NCBI GenBank assembly: GCA_947468985.1
Contig: CANINJ010000079.1
Location: 1 to 7,967 of the forward strand
Direction: 5' to 3'
From: Bacteroidota bacterium
Lineage (GTDB): Bacteria > Bacteroidota > Bacteroidia > Flavobacteriales > Flavobacteriaceae
DNA length: 7,967 bases
Each line of letters starts with the position of its first letter. Position 1 is the first letter of the stretch. The translations under genes were made by a program, and so were the position numbers. A model generated the notes under the pieces. That model was not told where the DNA came from, searched no databases, and saw only the letters and a program-made list of their open reading frames with translations. Shown in pieces: positions 5,632-7,967 of the stretch.

Positions 5632-7967
5632 ATGAAAAATCATACTCATCAAGCTACAATTTTGAATTACAAAAATATTATATTACCATTCGTATTTTTA
5701 GTGTTTTCAAATTTTTTACTTGCACAAAACAAAACCATTCCTTCGGGTTCTGTAATTATCAATATGGGGATTGTTCCACAAACTTATGGAAATGCGTTAA
5801 AGCCTTACGGTTTAGTTTATAATTTTTTGACTGTTCAAAAAGTCCCAGTTATTTGGTCAATAAACCCCACTAAAGTTAAAGACGGCGTCGATTTTACAGT
5901 TGATGGAATTAATTTCAAAGGTGGTCCATTCATTATTGAAAAACAGTTTGCAATTGTTCCAAGTGTACAAGCTGCGATTGCATCGTTTGTAACCCAAGGG
6001 GTTGTTGTTCACACTACACTTGTTGATGTTACGGTTCCTGTTTATCAAGAAATGTATGAAAATCCGAATTGGGTTATGGACACCGATAATGGTTCAATTG
6101 CTGCAACCTATATAAATAATGCAGGGATTCCTGTTTCAGCTTTTAGAACTTCATTGCCAACAACTCTTAGTTATTGCGATGATTTATTTATTTTACCACA
6201 TGCAGATCCAACTTGGGCGACTCACGGAAAATTATTTCAATGGAATAATTCTTTTGCAAATGGTGGAAATCAAGGATGGATTTGGGAAGCTTGTCATTCA
6301 GTTAGTGTATCTGAGGGACTTTCAAATCCAAGTAATCCATCTCAAAAACTGAATTTTTTATCCAATGATCCAATACCAAGTTTGATTATTTATAATTCTC
6401 ATTCTCAAAGCAGTAAATTTCCGTATCTGTATTCAAATCCACAAAGTCCCTACATGCAGTTTATGGGCATTATTGATGGAGCAACAAAAAATGGTTCAGA
6501 AAAGGTATATTTACCTAGTAGTTTTGGAGGTTGGAGGCCTTCAACAACTGTTTCGGTTTGGGATCCAAATCAAATAGATGTATTAAATGGTGATTCTCCA
6601 GGAAAAGCCGCAATAATAGCTTTTGGGCATGGTTTTGGAGACGTAAATCGAGGAAAAGTAATGTACGAAGCGGGACACAGTCACAACATAAATTCTCAAG
6701 ATGGAATTGCGGCGCAACGAGCAATGTTGAATTTTTCATTTGATTCGCCTCAAGGGAAAAGTCCGAAAATTATTTCGATAACTTCAGTAGCTGCTATTGT
6801 TTGTGGAGCAAATTCAATCGCGTTAAGCATTACAGCAACTTCACCAACTAATAGTCCATTATTCTATCAATGGTCGTCAAGTTGTGGCGGAACTTTTTCC
6901 AATCCAACTGGTACAAATACCAACTTTATAATTCCTGTAAGTGCCGTTGAAGTTAATTGTATTGTTTCTGTTGTAGTTACAGATGCTTGTGGGAGAAGAG
7001 CGTTTAAATCGTATCCTATTACAATTGAACCTAATGTACCGCCAATAATTACTGCAACTAAAACAAATGTATTGTGTTATGGAGGCGCAACAGGAAGCAT
7101 TAATATTACGATTTCAGGTTTAGCGCCATATACTTATTTATGGACTGGAACGGGAGTAATTGCTACAAATGAAGATCAAATAAATTTAACTGCAGGGACT
7201 TATACTGTGAAAGTAACTACTAGAAATGGTTGTTCTGCAGCATCAACTTTCACAATTACGCAACCTAATAATGCCTTGTCACTTTCCGCAACGCAGATTC
7301 CAATAGCCTGTTTTGGAAGTGAAACAGGGGGAATAAATTTAGTTGTATCAGGAGGAAATCCAACTTACACCTATTCTTGGAATGGAAATGGCGTTGTGAT
7401 TCCGTTGAAAGACCAAATCAATATTGGGGCGGGTAATTATAGTGTTTTAGTAACCGATAGCAACGGTTGCCAACAATCCCTTTCTACTTCATTAACTAAT
7501 GGTGACGGAATAAGTCCATCTGTTTCAGTGCCTTTAAATGTGTCATTTCAAGGATGTCTTTCGGCGATTTCAATGCCATATTCTACAACTGAAATACCAA
7601 TTTCAATTGCAACTTTCAACCAACTTGGCGGTACTTTTTTCGATACATCAACAATTTCAAATATTACTTATCAAGATAGAAGCACGGGAACTTGCCCAAT
7701 TATTATAACTCGAACTTTCAGAGTTACTGATATTTGTGGAAACAGAGGAAGTGCGATTCAAGCCATTAGCAATTTAGATACTACAAAACCAACAGCTTCA
7801 AATCCAACTGATATTTCAATTTCTGGTTGCAATGGAACGTTTGAAAATCCAAATAGTGCCGTTGTAACTGATGCTCTGGATAATTGTTCAACGCCAAATG
7901 TTACATTCGTAAATGATAGTGCGCCAACAGTTTCAGGTTGTACAGAAACCACCATTAGAACCTATAA
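5632..7967 (+). CDS. Large secreted multidomain protein with SprB repeats, probable T9SS cargo; 3' end beyond window
   Basis: The frame is open from the ATG at 5632 to the window end (778 codons) and has no stop. An in-frame TAA at 5620-5622 excludes a longer N-terminus. Residues 1-31 form a Sec signal peptide with a hydrophobic core at 16-30 and predicted cleavage LLA|Q after Ala31. Residues about 35-375 form a domain of unknown function, rich in aromatic residues, with motifs GSVIINMGIVPQ, PHADPTWATHGK, WEACHSVS (218-225), GHGFGDVNRGK and YEAGHSHN (345-352). An Ig/PKD-like segment follows (about 378-467, with Cys391, Cys418, Cys443 and TDACG at 450-454). Then come two SprB repeats (470-623) and HYR-like units from about 624 with VTDICGN at 698-704. 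SprB, the gliding adhesin of Flavobacterium johnsoniae, carries similar repeats, and such proteins usually end in a T9SS sorting domain, which would lie outside the window. I infer a cell-surface or secreted adhesin-like role; the N-terminal domain might instead be enzymatic. Confidence 0.85.
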   Translation, partial: MKNHTHQATILNYKNIILPFVFLVFSNFLLAQNKTIPSGSVIINMGIVPQTYGNALKPYGLVYNFLTVQKVPVIWSINPTKVKDGVDFTVDGINFKGGPFIIEKQFAIVPSVQAAIASFVTQGVVVHTTLVDVTVPVYQEMYENPNWVMDTDNGSIAATYINNAGIPVSAFRTSLPTTLSYCDDLFILPHADPTWATHGKLFQWNNSFANGGNQGWIWEACHSVSVSEGLSNPSNPSQKLNFLSNDPIPSLIIYNSHSQSSKFPYLYSNPQSPYMQFMGIIDGATKNGSEKVYLPSSFGGWRPSTTVSVWDPNQIDVLNGDSPGKAAIIAFGHGFGDVNRGKVMYEAGHSHNINSQDGIAAQRAMLNFSFDSPQGKSPKIISITSVAAIVCGANSIALSITATSPTNSPLFYQWSSSCGGTFSNPTGTNTNFIIPVSAVEVNCIVSVVVTDACGRRAFKSYPITIEPNVPPIITATKTNVLCYGGATGSINITISGLAPYTYLWTGTGVIATNEDQINLTAGTYTVKVTTRNGCSAASTFTITQPNNALSLSATQIPIACFGSETGGINLVVSGGNPTYTYSWNGNGVVIPLKDQINIGAGNYSVLVTDSNGCQQSLSTSLTNGDGISPSVSVPLNVSFQGCLSAISMPYSTTEIPISIATFNQLGGTFFDTSTISNITYQDRSTGTCPIIITRTFRVTDICGNRGSAIQAISNLDTTKPTASNPTDISISGCNGTFENPNSAVVTDALDNCSTPNVTFVNDSAPTVSGCTETTIRTY
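7039..7269 (+). repeat. SprB-type repeat 1 in the secreted protein
   Basis: Residues 470-546 show the SprB repeat pattern: TNVLCYGGATGSINITISG, then PYTYLWTG, then LTAGTYTVKVTTRNGCS. Cys482 and Cys534 occupy the conserved positions and could form a disulfide. The pattern is a beta-sandwich unit found in many flavobacterial surface proteins. Confidence 0.8.
7270..7500 (+). repeat. SprB-type repeat 2 in the secreted protein
   Basis: Residues 547-623 repeat the previous unit in diverged form: IACFGSETGGINLVVSGG, then TYSWNGNG, then IGAGNYSVLVTDSNGC. Cys560 and Cys613 match Cys482 and Cys534 of the first unit. The DNA copies have diverged well beyond recent duplication. Confidence 0.8.
7501..7967 (+). 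repeat. Start of an HYR-like cysteine repeat array, cut by the right edge
   Basis: One unit (residues about 628-718) has Cys642, then CPIIITRTFRVTDICGN (688-704) and ends at DTTKP. The next unit (from 719) begins similarly with SISGC and reaches CTETTIRTY where the sequence stops, aligning with the CPIIITRTF of the first. Flavobacterial surface proteins often carry long runs of such TRTFxVTDxCGN units, so more copies are likely downstream. The exact domain boundary is approximate. Confidence 0.65.

Noticed and set aside
6119..6739. Overlapping open frames on both strands (6119-6352 plus, 6515-6739 minus) inside the secreted-protein gene.
   Set aside because: They lie within a continuous frame with a signal peptide and recognisable repeats, and their translations are of low complexity.
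7039..7967. Possible CRISPR or recent tandem DNA duplication in the repetitive 3' part.
   Set aside because: The repetition is at protein level with strongly diverged DNA and units of about 230 bases, as in SprB and HYR-like domain arrays.

Overview
The window looks like chromosomal DNA from a Bacteroidota bacterium, most likely a Flavobacterium or close relative. The DNA is AT-rich. Several promoter candidates fit the flavobacterial pattern TTG-N17-23-TAnnTTTG, and genes start without a recognisable Shine-Dalgarno sequence. The secreted protein at the right carries SprB-type repeats typical of proteins exported by the type IX secretion system (T9SS). The genus is inferred from these traits; there is no rRNA marker here.

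Layout, left to right. (1) Bases 1-34 on the minus strand hold the first 11 codons of a gene whose N-terminus matches the usual start of Bacteroidota ABC-F ATPases. (2) Bases 35-182 are a divergent promoter region in which two -7 boxes stand back to back (54-69), followed by a second rightward promoter. (3) 183-1598 (+) encodes a lipoprotein with a DUF4369/TlpA-like layout whose thioredoxin-like domain has lost the CxxC and the cis-proline. (4) Converging on it with a 5-base gap is a minus-strand operon, in transcription order a SixA-type histidine phosphatase (5131-4643), polyphosphate kinase PPK1 (4646-2532) and a short Ppx/GppA phosphatase (2494-1604). (5) About 500 bases of very AT-rich non-coding DNA (5132-5631) follow, with a 38-base imperfect palindrome. 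(6) From 5632 to the right edge runs the 5' part of a large gene (778 codons seen, no stop) for a secreted multidomain protein. It has a signal peptide, an uncharacterised N-terminal domain of about 340 residues, an Ig/PKD-like segment, two SprB repeats and the start of a run of cysteine-containing HYR-like units.

The central operon is a polyphosphate module: PPK1 makes polyP through a phosphohistidine intermediate, Ppx/GppA probably degrades it (or hydrolyses pppGpp), and the SixA-like enzyme belongs to a family that removes phosphate from histidine. The flanking lipoprotein and adhesin-like genes have no evident functional link to the module.

I found no tRNA, rRNA, CRISPR array, insertion sequence or phage gene. 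The less ordinary items are the N-terminal domain of the secreted protein, the degenerate thioredoxin-like lipoprotein, the co-transcribed phosphohistidine phosphatase, the back-to-back promoter and the AT-rich palindrome. I see no convincing evidence of a wholly new multi-gene system.
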